Assembly: GCA_028554645.1 (NCBI GenBank)
Contig: JAQOOI010000073.1
Coordinates: 558,001 to 622,000 of the forward strand
DNA: 64,000 bases
Direction: 5' to 3'
Source of the DNA: Omphalotus guepiniiformis
Lineage: Eukaryota > Basidiomycota > Agaricomycetes > Agaricales > Omphalotaceae
The notes under the pieces are model-generated. The model did not search any database and was not told where the DNA came from. It was given only the letters and a program-made list of their open reading frames with translations. Shown piece by piece: positions 12,210 to 23,300 of the stretch (its first letter is position 1; every line of letters begins with the position of its first letter). Position numbers and translations under genes: made by a program.

Positions 12210-12534
12210 TGTTGAGGATGTTGCGAAGTAGAGATGTTGAGGAGTTAATATACGGACAGGAGCACGGGCGGGTTGAACGTGTTGGCTCATGCCTGTCCGG
12301 AGAGTGCGGGATGCCTTTCTCTTTTATTTGAATTAATCTCTCGATACTTATAGGATATTTCGACGTCTACACCCTCAGTCGTTTGTGCAATATCGACTGA
12401 GGGTGAGTCTCTACCTATTCACTATTTATATTCATAAACTTACTCACTGTCTGTAGTCATTACTTACATTGCCTACAGGTAATACAGAGTCGTTTGTGCA
12501 ATATCGACTGAGGTCATTACTTACATTGCCTACA
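12210..12534 (+). repeat. Left (5') LTR
   Basis: 325 bp, TG..CA termini, identical by eye to the right LTR. Contains internal repeats: GTCGTTTGTGCAATATCGAC occurs twice and GTCATTACTTACATTGCC twice. CCTCAGTCG..CGACTGAGG and CGGACAGG..CCTGTCCG can form hairpins. It should contain the promoter of the element. Confidence 0.95.
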
Positions 12535-12591
12535 GATTCGCAGTCAGATAGAATATCGTGCCGTCTTGACAGTGTCATCATCTGGACCTCA
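12535..12591 (+). other. Retrotransposon 5' leader and putative primer-binding region
   Basis: 57 nt between the left LTR and the first in-frame ATG. The first bases (GATTCGCAGTCAGATAG) occupy the place of the primer-binding site but do not obviously match the usual initiator-Met tRNA primer sequence, so the priming tRNA stays unassigned. Confidence 0.4.
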
Positions 12592-15500
12592 ATGAGTGCG
12601 CTAAATAACGTCGCCGTCTTCCCGGAGGATCGTCGCCTCAAAGGGATTGAGAACTGGGTCCCTTTCAAAGCATTTCTATTCAGCTCGGCACGGAGCAAGG
12701 GTCTCCAAGGATATCTCGATGGTACTATTGCTCAACCATCCGCACCAGACCCCGCAGTCCCCACTGTTGCGCGACCTCCTTCCTATGTCAATTCGAACAC
12801 TCCTTCTTATGACGAGTGGATGTTCCGCGAAGGGCATGTCTCAGGTCTCATCTATCAAAACATTGTCGATCCAGGATCTCATGGACTAAGCCCGGAGATG
12901 ACTGCTGCCAACATGTGGACGAAACTTAAGGCCAAATTTGACGTGACTACGCAAGTCTACCAGGACATAGCGATGAAGCGTTTGGAGAACGTTCGGCTGG
13001 CAGAAGGGGGGGATTTCGAGGTCCATCTTCATACCCTCGAGACACTTCGCATTGCCGCTACCAACGTTGGTTGCACTATCACCGATGCAAAAATGATCTC
13101 CGTCGTATTCTCCTCTCTTCCTCCCACTTGGTTCACCTTAGTCCAGGCCCATCAATCCAAGACGAAGCTCAGCGAGGTTATTGGGGCGCTCATGGAATAT
13201 TGGATGTTCATTAACCGAGACAAGGATATCTCTACCTCAGATGCTTCTGCCCTGGCCGCTACCACCCCTGTTAAATTTGTCTGTTCGAATTGCGGACGTT
13301 CTGGACACTCAGATAAGCGTTGCTGGGCGGCAGGGGGTGGAATGGAAGGAAAGGGGCCTAAGTGGTACAAAGCTCCTAAGGGAAAGGAACCAGCTGTGAC
13401 AGGATCTACGTCTACCGAGCCTAATACCCCCACTCCTACCGCTGCAGCTATCGTCGAAATTACGCCTATCGAAACCTATGCGCTTGGAGATGACTACACC
13501 AGTCCGGGTAGGTGTCTACTGCTCTTGCCTTCTTCCCAAGCTCATCAGTCTTGCTGTTCCCCTAGACTGCGAAGGGAGGAGATTAGACTGGTGAAGGAGG
13601 GTCTAGGTCTAGGCGTAGATACCATACATACCCCTCTTGTCTGTGCTGTCAATACAACAGTTTCCCCTGTGTCTACTCCAACCTATCTTGATAGCGGCGC
13701 CACTGTTCATTGCTTCGCTCATCGGGCATATTTCACAACTTATAAGGAGGACAGCATCGTTGGCAATACACCCGATCATGCGTTCCAGATTGTGGGCTCA
13801 GGGACAGTGAAGTTACAGGTTCAATTACGAGACGGGAAAACTCATCAGATCGTTCTGCCTGCCGTGCATACCCCTTCATTCAATATGAACTTAATTTCAC
13901 TACCCGCGCTGGATGTCTTAGGTTTTCGGGGAACGTGGGGAGCGTCTGTTATGACTGTTATCCATCCTAAGTCTCAGCTTATAGTCCTCGAAGGCACGTT
14001 TTCACATACAGAGGGGTCCCGGTCTTTATATGCAGTGAAGGTGGTGAATGAGACGATTGCTGCGGCTACAGGCAGTCGTTCTCTCCACAAACCGGTTGGG
14101 TTGGAAGTCTGGCACAGTCGATTTGGCCACGCGGATATTCGCACCATTTTAAAGCTTGCTGACAGTGGGATGATTGATGGACTCACTATTACGGACCGAA
14201 AGGTCAGAGGACTTTGCGAAGATTGTATCTTCGGTAAGATCACTCGTCGCCCCTTTGATGATGTTGTTTCACATGAGTCGGACCCTTTGGAACGTGTGCA
14301 TCTGGATTTATGGGGGCGTTCACGAACACGAAGTCGAGGAGGGGCATGGTATATGATGCTTTGTGCTGACGGAGGCACCTCAATCCGAATCCCATACTTC
14401 CTCGAGAGCAAAGATGCTGTTACGGTGCTGGATACATTTCGCAAATTCCATGTCATGGCCGAGAAGCAAACAGGGTGTCGACTTAAGATTGTCAGGTTCG
14501 ACAAAGGCCGGGAATTCGATAATGTGTTATTCATTGCCTATCTCGACGAGCATGGTATCCTCTATGAACGCATTCCCAAGGCTTCTTCCGCTGCTAACGG
14601 CCATGTCGAACGTGCAAATCGGACAGTTATTGAAGGGGCTCGGACGCAGCTTGAAGATTCTCGTATGGGCCACGAATGGTGGGCAGAGTCTGCGGCTGCA
14701 CATTGTTACGTACGGGGTTTTCTTCCCTCCGCTCGTCATCCAAATGTCGTCCCATGGGCTCGATGGTTCAAATTCCAACACCGACTGAACGTTTCGCATC
14801 TTCGAAGGTGGGGTAGCGATGTGTGGGTTAAAGATTTGGATCATGTGGAGGGGAAGCTCGGGAGACAAGGCTGGAAAGGTGTGATGGTGGGGTATATGGA
14901 TCGTCGAGGCTATCGTGTTTACGATCCAGCTCGTCGCGCTGTCTTTGAGGTACGGGACGTTGTGTTCGAGGAAGGCGCCACACACAGGACGCGGCCATCA
15001 AAATTTGATGAAATCGTTGACGAGATTCACGATCCTTCGCTTACCGAGGAAGTCCTTCCCATTACGGACAACGGAGTTAATGAGCCGACCACGCCAGCGG
15101 TACAACTCGACCCGGTTGCTCCACTTGGTGTCGAGGAAGCCGTTCCCGCTGCTGCTGCGCCACCTCTTCGACGGTCTACGCGTCTTGCTCGTCCCTCACC
15201 TGCTGAGCTGCGACGGATGGAATACAACGAACGTGAAAACGTTGATCGTGCCGCGGGTGCTGAATGGGCCCAAGACAGTAACCATCCCACTGCGAATTTA
15301 GCCGATTTTGAGTATCTTCCACATCCATTTGTACCTGATCCAGATGATGATTCTAATCCCGTGGCGTTAGCGAGTATGGTTAAAGGTGGAGGTTCTGTTC
15401 GCATCCCACGTTCGTATGAAGAAGCAATGCGTGATTCGGATTTTTGGTTTCCGGCGATGAAGGCTGAGATGGAGAGTTTGGAGTCTCGGGGCTGCTGGGA

Positions 15501-17016
15501 ACTCGTGGATTTGCCGGAGGACGCGCATTGTGTGGATGGGATGTGGGTCTACGACTTGAAGCTTGACGGAGAGGGTAACATTGTGAAGCCAAAGGCACGG
15601 TATGTTGGTCGAGGTGATTCACAGGTACCGGGCGTCGATTTTGACAAAGGATGGGCAATGGTGGCCCGGCTCGAGTCTGTTCGAATGACGATGGCAGTTG
15701 CCGCTGTTCGTCGACTCAAGGTCCGCCAATTTGACTTCTCGTCTGCATACCTGAATGGTGTCATGGATCGGCCATTGTACATGCGACAGCCCAAAGGGTT
15801 CATCAAGCAAGGGGAGGAGACAAAAGTATGTTTGATGAAGCGACCGCTATATGGGTTTGTGCAGTCAGGCCATATCTGGTACAAAACTCTTCACCAAGGG
15901 TACGAGGACCTGGGTTTCTACTCGTCGAAGGCAGATCCATGTGTTCGGTCCCGTCAAAATTCAGATGGGTCTTTCACCGTCACCACTACTCATACTGATG
16001 ATGTATTCAGTGCATCCTCTTCAGATTCAGAAGCCGATAGAGTGGTCAGGGAATTTGCTGCGAAGTGGGACCTCAAGGAGGTAGACGCTCTGAACTTGTT
16101 GCTGGGTCTAACCGTCGAGAAGTTTCCAAACGGGGACATCGCCATCTCGCAATCTACATACTTCGAGAAAGTGTTGCAACATTTTGGTTTGTGGGATCTA
16201 TACCCTCTCGATACGCCGTTACCTCCACGTGTACAGGTCAACCTTCGTACTGAACCATTATCTAGCGACGACGTCGCCTTCATGAAGGACAAACCATTTC
16301 GACCTTTATTGGGTTGCATGCTGTGGGGGAGCTCAGGTACACGTCCAGACATCTCTTATGCGTGCAGTGTGTTGGGTAAGGTACAGGCGAATCCTGCGCC
16401 GGAGCATTGGGAGCTTCTTGTGGGGTTGTGCAGGTATATCAGAGGGACGTTGGACTATGGGTTGAGGTATAGGTTCTCAGCGGATGCAGCGGATGGGAAG
16501 GGTACCAAACCTGCTGGGTTTGTTGATGCTGATTGGGCCGGTTGTACAGATACACGGAGATCGACGTCGGGATACATCTTCTTCATGGGAGGGTCGCCTG
16601 TGTCGTGGTCGTCGAAACGTCAGCCGATCGTGGCCTTGTCTTCAACGGAAGCAGAATACATTGCTCTTGCAAGAGCGGCGCAACAGGCTATGTGGATGAA
16701 GTCGTGGTTGGACGAAGTTGGGCTTCCTGAAGACTTTCCTTTCCTGCTCTTCGGAGATAATCTCGGGTCCATTAGTCTCACCGAAACCACCAAGGCTCAC
16801 GGTCTTTCTAAACATTTAGATATTCGATTTCATTATATTCGCGACCGTGTTCACGACGACCACATCAAAGTTACGCACGTCTCATCACAGGACAACCTTG
16901 CCGACATTTTAACAAAACCCTTGCCTAAGTCGACTCATCGTGCGCTTGTGACTAAGCTCGGATTGGATTGGAGAAGGCATGAGGCCAGGGGGAGTGTTGA
17001 GGATGTTGCGAAGTAG
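12592..17016 (+). CDS. Ty1/copia Gag-Pol polyprotein
   Basis: 1,474 codons from the first ATG after the LTR (upstream in-frame sequence lies in the LTR and has no ATG). Residue positions: zinc knuckle C-x2-C-x4-H-x4-C at 231-244; aspartic protease DSGA at 367-370; integrase HHCC domain with H508, H513, C542 and C545, and catalytic D572, D637, E673 with exact D-35-E spacing; RT with an HTDD active-site motif at 1134-1137 instead of the usual YVDD; RNase H with the first Asp in FVDADWAG at 1312 and LSSTEAEYIAL. The stop lies 22 nt inside the right LTR. Gag and Pol are one frame, so no frameshift signal is needed. All catalytic Asp/Glu positions are present, so it is probably functional. Confidence 0.95.
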   Translation: MSALNNVAVFPEDRRLKGIENWVPFKAFLFSSARSKGLQGYLDGTIAQPSAPDPAVPTVARPPSYVNSNTPSYDEWMFREGHVSGLIYQNIVDPGSHGLSPEMTAANMWTKLKAKFDVTTQVYQDIAMKRLENVRLAEGGDFEVHLHTLETLRIAATNVGCTITDAKMISVVFSSLPPTWFTLVQAHQSKTKLSEVIGALMEYWMFINRDKDISTSDASALAATTPVKFVCSNCGRSGHSDKRCWAAGGGMEGKGPKWYKAPKGKEPAVTGSTSTEPNTPTPTAAAIVEITPIETYALGDDYTSPGRCLLLLPSSQAHQSCCSPRLRREEIRLVKEGLGLGVDTIHTPLVCAVNTTVSPVSTPTYLDSGATVHCFAHRAYFTTYKEDSIVGNTPDHAFQIVGSGTVKLQVQLRDGKTHQIVLPAVHTPSFNMNLISLPALDVLGFRGTWGASVMTVIHPKSQLIVLEGTFSHTEGSRSLYAVKVVNETIAAATGSRSLHKPVGLEVWHSRFGHADIRTILKLADSGMIDGLTITDRKVRGLCEDCIFGKITRRPFDDVVSHESDPLERVHLDLWGRSRTRSRGGAWYMMLCADGGTSIRIPYFLESKDAVTVLDTFRKFHVMAEKQTGCRLKIVRFDKGREFDNVLFIAYLDEHGILYERIPKASSAANGHVERANRTVIEGARTQLEDSRMGHEWWAESAAAHCYVRGFLPSARHPNVVPWARWFKFQHRLNVSHLRRWGSDVWVKDLDHVEGKLGRQGWKGVMVGYMDRRGYRVYDPARRAVFEVRDVVFEEGATHRTRPSKFDEIVDEIHDPSLTEEVLPITDNGVNEPTTPAVQLDPVAPLGVEEAVPAAAAPPLRRSTRLARPSPAELRRMEYNERENVDRAAGAEWAQDSNHPTANLADFEYLPHPFVPDPDDDSNPVALASMVKGGGSVRIPRSYEEAMRDSDFWFPAMKAEMESLESRGCWELVDLPEDAHCVDGMWVYDLKLDGEGNIVKPKARYVGRGDSQVPGVDFDKGWAMVARLESVRMTMAVAAVRRLKVRQFDFSSAYLNGVMDRPLYMRQPKGFIKQGEETKVCLMKRPLYGFVQSGHIWYKTLHQGYEDLGFYSSKADPCVRSRQNSDGSFTVTTTHTDDVFSASSSDSEADRVVREFAAKWDLKEVDALNLLLGLTVEKFPNGDIAISQSTYFEKVLQHFGLWDLYPLDTPLPPRVQVNLRTEPLSSDDVAFMKDKPFRPLLGCMLWGSSGTRPDISYACSVLGKVQANPAPEHWELLVGLCRYIRGTLDYGLRYRFSADAADGKGTKPAGFVDADWAGCTDTRRSTSGYIFFMGGSPVSWSSKRQPIVALSSTEAEYIALARAAQQAMWMKSWLDEVGLPEDFPFLLFGDNLGSISLTETTKAHGLSKHLDIRFHYIRDRVHDDHIKVTHVSSQDNLADILTKPLPKSTHRALVTKLGLDWRRHEARGSVEDVAK
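16981..16994 (+). other. Polypurine tract
   Basis: GAGGCCAGGGGGAG directly before the right LTR; AGGGGGAG fits the plus-strand primer site of LTR retrotransposons. It is also coding (final part of Gag-Pol). Confidence 0.8.
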
Positions 17017-17319
17017 AGATGTTGAGGAGTTAATATACGGACAGGAGCACGGGCGGGTTGAACGTGTTGGCTCATGCCTGTCCGGAGAGTGCGGGATGCC
17101 TTTCTCTTTTATTTGAATTAATCTCTCGATACTTATAGGATATTTCGACGTCTACACCCTCAGTCGTTTGTGCAATATCGACTGAGGGTGAGTCTCTACC
17201 TATTCACTATTTATATTCATAAACTTACTCACTGTCTGTAGTCATTACTTACATTGCCTACAGGTAATACAGAGTCGTTTGTGCAATATCGACTGAGGTC
17301 ATTACTTACATTGCCTACA
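16995..17319 (+). repeat. Right (3') LTR
   Basis: 325 bp, same sequence as the left LTR as far as can be read by eye. Carries the stop codon of Gag-Pol at 17014-17016. Ends 66 bp before the start codon of ABC copy 2, so read-through or LTR promoter activity could influence that gene. Confidence 0.95.
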
Positions 17320-17324
17320 ACAAT
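17320..17324. repeat. Target site duplication (right), ACAAT
   Basis: Second copy of ACAAT, directly after the CA end of the right LTR; matches 12205-12209. Confidence 0.93.
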
Positions 17325-17385
17325 CATAAGTCGCGCTGACTCGATATGACTCGAGTACGCTCCGCGTATTGTCGCCATCATCTCA
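17325..17385 (+). promoter_or_regulatory. Residual native 5' region of ABC copy 2
   Basis: The only native sequence left between the retrotransposon and the ATG of ABC copy 2, 61 bp. It may be part of the 5' leader. The native promoter is probably upstream of 12205, now displaced by about 5.1 kb, so expression of copy 2 may depend on the LTR or be reduced. This is inference from layout only. Confidence 0.5.
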
Positions 17386-20300
17386 ATGCTTTCAGATATT
17401 CAAGTATCAGGCTACGTTGCGCTATTCTCAGTCCTTGTCCTTGGGGTACAGTGTATCGTTCATCGTTCGCGCGTATATAGATATAAAGAGGAGGATCTTC
17501 AAGTAGACGACGAGGGGACTGGCTCTGACGGTGATGATGCCTTGAAGAGCGCGTCTCCTTCGAGGACGAAGTCGATTTACCGCCTACTGCAGCTCTTTGG
17601 ATGTTGTTTGTTGCTTAGCGTGACGATTGCTACCGTGGCTTTCACTACAAAGCAATGCGAGGGAATCAGCGGCTCCGAAAGAAGGGTTCATAGCAATATC
17701 GTTCTATCCCTGACACTGGTACGTGTTTTTACTTTGTACTAGTGCTTCATGCTCATCAATATGACTCCAGGCTTACAATGCACTAATTTACGCGTCTATT
17801 AGAGCGCGACCTCGTTGGAGCGCTATATTCGCCAGACATGGAAATGGGATTCTGTTGATTACGCTCCTGGTATACGGTTACCGTGATCTTCTCCCTCTGG
17901 CCTCGTTGAATAAGGTTCCGTTGGATTACTGTGAGGGTAGATTGCTATGGGCCAAGGTCGCGCTGCTCTTTTTTACTGCCGTTGTAATACCTTTGGCAAT
18001 TCCACGGGACTACATTCCAGTTGACCGACGAGTAAGTTGCAATTTTGCTCACATATTAGGCGTACAATTTACACTGATTCTACTGTCACTTCACCCCAGA
18101 ATCCAATGCCCGAACCTAATCCCGAGCAAACGGCGTCCCTCTTCTCCCTGATTTTCTTCTTCTTTCTGGACCCGATCGTTTTTTCGGCCTATCGTGTTGC
18201 TCATTTTCCCTATCAGGACCTTCCACCTCTTGCTGATACTGATCAAGTGAAGAACTTGAAAGCAGCGAAGTTTCGGGTACGATTTAGCCCGAAAACGTTT
18301 TATATTTTTTTTTGTCTAATGTGCGCTTTCGAAGTATCTTGACCCGTTCTTGGGAGGCAAAACGCGGCATATCTTCTACGGAATCTTACAGGCGTTTCGA
18401 TTTGAATGGATCCAACTGGTGTCTCTATCGATACTTTTTGCAATACTGGACATAGTATCTCCTATCGCAGTGAATAGACTGCTGAAGTGAGTGTCATTTA
18501 AAATACCTTCAGTACCGAGTTGCTCATGTTCTTGACCAGCTTTATCGAAACTGGCGGTGTAGACGCAGAGATCCGGCCATGGTTCTGGATCTGTCTACTG
18601 CTCTTCAATCCCATCTTCGAGTCGATGGCGGTAGAGTGGTATCTCCGCACTGCGGTGAGTTTGCTTCCGATTTTTGCAGAGTTTATCCATTGATTAACGT
18701 TGAGATAGCTGACAGCATTTGTCCAAATTGAAGCTCTTATCACTCAGCTAGTTTATGAGCATGCGCTCCGTATACGGGTCGAAGCCGATACTTCTGTTAC
18801 GAGCACTGCTAAAGCTCCTTCAAGCCAGAAATTGAACCTGGCTGGACGACTCAATAATCTTGCTACAGCTGATGTTTCCAACATTATGGACGCTAAAAAC
18901 TGCATCGTTCTAATTGGGGAGTTGCCCTTGGAATTTACTCTGAATATTATCTTCTTGTATGCTGTCCTAGGATGGAGGTAAGTTGGTTCTAAGTATATAC
19001 TATGTCAATATACCCGCTGATACACAATCGTAGTGCTTTTGTTGGGGTTGCGGTGACATTCCTTCTAGCGCCCATTCCCACTAAGGTCGCCAATCTCGGT
19101 AGGAAATTGCAGGCTGAGCGGATGAAAAGGTCTGACGAGCGCGTGCACGTTTCGACGGATGGTGAGAAATCATCGTCTGTTCTTTATCGTAAATGCTCAC
19201 CTCATGTTTTGCAGTCATCAATGTTCTCCGCATGGTGAAACTATTTGGATGGGAACAGAAAATGGAATCCAGGATATCGGATAGTCGCGAAAAAGAACTG
19301 GCGATGCTCAAAAAAGGGCAGTATGTCGCGTTAGCTGGCGAGATTGTCAAGTAAGGGCAGTCCGTATATGACTGGAGAACTATGTTTTAATCATCTTCCT
19401 ATGCTTAGCTTTGCAATGCCTATCTTTGCTATGGCAGCAACATTCGCTACATAGTGAGTCTCTCCTTGTCAGAGTATCATCTGCGTATTTAATCTCCTCT
19501 TGAACAGCGCAAGTTTTCTTTTCGCCTGACATTGACTATCGATCTAACCCGTCGCTCATCTACTGTAGACGCTCATACTGCGTCAAGATCTAAACGCTTC
19601 CAAGGTCTTCTCCTCGCTCGTCGTTTTCGAGACGTTGCAAAGACATACTCGGGTAACGTTCTTGTATATCAATAGAGCGCTCAAGGCAAAAGTTTCTTTG
19701 GATCGTCTTGATGACTTTTTACACAATGTAAGCGCCAAATTACGAGTCGTTCAAAATGGGGCTGTAAATTGACTGATGTTCGGTAGACGAAGCTCCTGGA
19801 TACATTTACGACTGTAACAAGCGGATCTGAATCCGTCGCCGAGTCGAGCGCAGATTTCCCGACAGAGGAGATTGGGTTCCGCAACGCAATGTTCTCTTGG
19901 ACTGATGAGACAGGTGACGCAATCTCAGCTTCACGACGACGGAGATTCCTGTTAAAGGTGGATGACACGCTGTTGTTCAAGAGGAATCAGCTCAACCTTG
20001 TAATTGGACCTACGGGTTCTGGGAAAACGTCCTTGTTACTTGCACTCTTGGGTACAATATTCTCTGCCCATTGCTTTACTTTAAATGCCTTGGGTCTGAT
20101 ATGTTTCTCGCCAGGTGAAATGCAGTTCATTCCCTTGGGACCTGAAGCGGGGTTTCGTCTTCCTCGTGAAAATGGAATTGCCTATGCGGCCCAAGAGTCT
20201 TGGGTTCAGAATGAGACCATCAAGGTGTGTCAGACGGCTTTTCAGAGTGGAAATCACTTCAATAAAGCATTGGTTTTCACAGAATAACATCCTATTTACG

Positions 20301-23300
20301 ACCGATTTCGATGAAACTCGTTACAAGAAAGTCATTCATCAGTGCGGCCTTGAACGCGATTTGGCCTTGTTTGAGGCTGGAGATGCAACGGAGGTCGGCG
20401 AGAAAGGGTTGACTTTAAGCGGCGGTCAGAAAGCCCGGCTGACACTCGCGCGAGCGGTGTATTCTCATGCGGATATACTTTTATTGGATGATATCTTGGC
20501 TGCTCTTGAGTGAGTACATGATGGTCTCGTCTTGGTTATTAAGATATGAATTGAATCTCACTGTCATGTCTCAGCGTGCACACCGCAAAGTGGATCGTTG
20601 AGAAGTGTTTACTGGGGGATCTTGTTCGCGGAAGGACAGTGATTCTAGTGGTAAGTTTCGTCACTGTCCCTACCTAGTCCTTGGGCAGGGTATCTACTGA
20701 TTTTTCGTTTCCGGCTATAGACACACAATGTTGAACTCGTTCAACCTTTTGCTAGCTTTACCTTTTCCATGAAGGATGGCAAGGTCGCCGACTGCTCTTC
20801 TTCCATCCCTAGACATCCGAGCACGGAGCTTACTCGAAGGTCTCCAGACGTTGGTCATGATGAAGAAAGCTCCAGAGACGGCATGCGTGAAAGCAAAAAT
20901 GGAACACTCGTGGTCGTGGAAGAGATTGAAGAAGGTCACATTAACGGTTCTGCTGGTGAGATTGCCAATTTTTTATGAGGCAACAACTCTGATATCTACC
21001 ATTCAACAGTAACCCTTTATGCTTCCGCCCTGGGCGGTAATCATACTATATTATTCTTTGCTGCGTTTCTCTGTGGTCTCTTTCTCACCTCCGCTACAAG
21101 TATTTTTCAAACGTGGTTTTTGGGATACTGGGCTTTGAAGTATGAAGGACCAGGAGAAGTTCGTGTTGCCCTGTAAGCATAGGTTTTCTACCGTTACAAT
21201 TTGTCTGGGCTTATGATGATCCTCTACTTTTACAGATATCTCAGTGTTTACGGTCCGTATGTCTCCATTCGGGAACAAATTCTTACTCATTGAAAAATTG
21301 TTAGTTGCGATATTGTTCCTCGTCGTGCTTTTGAACGCGATTACTTCCGGGGTCTTCATTTCTGGTGTTATTAGATCTTCAAGGTCAATTCATGGAAAGT
21401 TGGTCCAGACGATATTGGGAACTACATTCAGGTGATCGACGGCAAGCACTTTGTATTTCATATTCTGATCTTTAGCTCTGTAGATGGCTGGATAAAACTC
21501 CAATGTCGCGAATTATCACTCGGTTTACGCAAGACATCAATGCCGGTAAGACCTACATACCTCCCTTGAATCGAGTTTCGGTGCTGACTCTCTCCCCGTA
21601 CTACGCAGTCGATACTATTGTCCCCGACATAGCAAAAGCTGTTGTCGGCTCAACGATGAAGCTGCTGTTGAAATTGGCAACTATTGTCATTTTCACTCCG
21701 CTCTTCCTGGTTCCGGGAGTCATGGCTGTAGTTCTCGGGGCTCTATGCGCCAGGATCTACTTGAGAGCTCAAATGTCCGTCAAACGAGAAATGTCTGTTG
21801 CTAAAGCACCTGTGCTCGGCCAGTGAGTTTCCCCGATATACTTGTCTATCTGCTTCTCAAGCGCTATTTTCAGCTTCGCTGCGTCTGTGAACGGTCTCAG
21901 TGCGTCCGCCAGTCATTCGTTCAACGTTACGTTGGTTTCTGACTCAATCCAGCTTCTATACGTGCATATGCTGCTCAGAGGGCCGTCAAACAGGAGATGT
22001 TGGCTCGAATTGATAAACATTCCAGATGTGCAAGAGTGTTTTACAATCTCCAGCGATGGATGGCTATTCGGATGCAAATACTTGCGGGAGTGTTTGTCGG
22101 CTCGCTTGCCTTTTATCTGGTCTATGTCAAGAAGGACGATGCCTCGAATACCGGTTTTATGATAAACACAGGAGGTAAGTTGGAGCTCTGAGTAAACTTT
22201 GTGGCAAACTCATGAGTATATCATAGTGACATTCACCTCCTTAATCTTCGGTTGGATTATCAACGTGAACAATCTTGAAGCCCAAAGTATGTCTCATTAT
22301 CTTTTTATGCATCTCTCTGGCTCATTTGTATGCTTGAAATAGGTAACAGGTAAACATCATCTTTGTCCTGAGCGAGCGAGTATCACGACTCATAATGATG
22401 CTGTCACAGTATCGAGCGAATACACCATTACCTTCAGGTTGAGCAAGAGCCGAAAGCGAAGCAAGAGCGAAAACCACCGGCCTACTGGCCTGCCAGTGGC
22501 GATCTTACCATTGAAAGTCTTTGCGCGAAATATTCCCCTGACGGACCTGAAGTATTACACAATCTGTCTTTCCATATCAAATCTGGAGAAAGAGTTGGCA
22601 TTGGTCAGTGCAATTCCTCGCCCTTAAGACTAATTAGTATTTACGTTGCACACCTGCAGTTGGTCGCACTGGATCAGGAAAGGTGTGTCGATTATGGCAA
22701 AGGTACCACCTGTACTGATAAAATTTCCGTAGAGTTCATTGATGCTTTCGCTCCTGAGGAGCATCTATACCACTGGAACTGTCTTGTATGATGGAATCCC
22801 CACGTCGTCTCTCAATTTGGATGCACTTCGGTCGAAGGTTACAATCATTCCGCAGATTGTAAGTCTGTGAATTCTTTGCTTTCCATGATGCTAAGTATCT
22901 GCAGCCTGAACTAATCAGCGGATCTCTCCGACAAAACCTTGACCCTTTCGAAGAATACGACGATCAGATGCTGAACGATGCTTTACGATCTGCAGGGCTA
23001 TTTGCTCTACAAGAGGATATGAAGAAGGAAGACAGGATATCTCTTGATACTGCCATATCTGGTGGCGGCAGTAATCTTTCTGTTGGTCAACGACAAATCG
23101 TTGCTCTCGCTAGAGCTATTGTGCGCCGAAGCAAGCTACTTATCCTAGATGAAGGTTCGCGAAAACTTTCTCTTCGGATGAATACTTACTCAGATAATGC
23201 ATCAGCCACTTCTGCAATAGGTAATACGAGTGACTCACTTTGATAGTGGACCTACGAAGAGCTGACATGGCTTGAAGATTATAAGACAGATGCTATTATT

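Larger units (their letters stand above)
12210..17319 (+). mobile_element. Complete Ty1/copia LTR retrotransposon
   Basis: Five-kilobase element with two 325-bp LTRs (12210-12534, 16995-17319), each starting TGTTGAGG and ending CCTACA (TG..CA). The internal region carries one intact gag-pol frame. A purine-rich tract abuts the right LTR and ACAAT flanks both sides. The order protease-integrase-RT-RNase H defines Ty1/copia rather than Ty3. The LTR pair appears identical base for base by eye and the frame is open, so the insertion is young and the element probably autonomous. It sits in the 5' region of the second ABC transporter, same strand. I could not identify a standard initiator-Met primer site after the left LTR. 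Confidence 0.95.

Noticed and set aside
12469..12591. Upstream extension of the copia frame into the left LTR
   Set aside because: The frame is open but begins at TTG inside the LTR; the first ATG is at 12592 and leads straight into Gag-like sequence.
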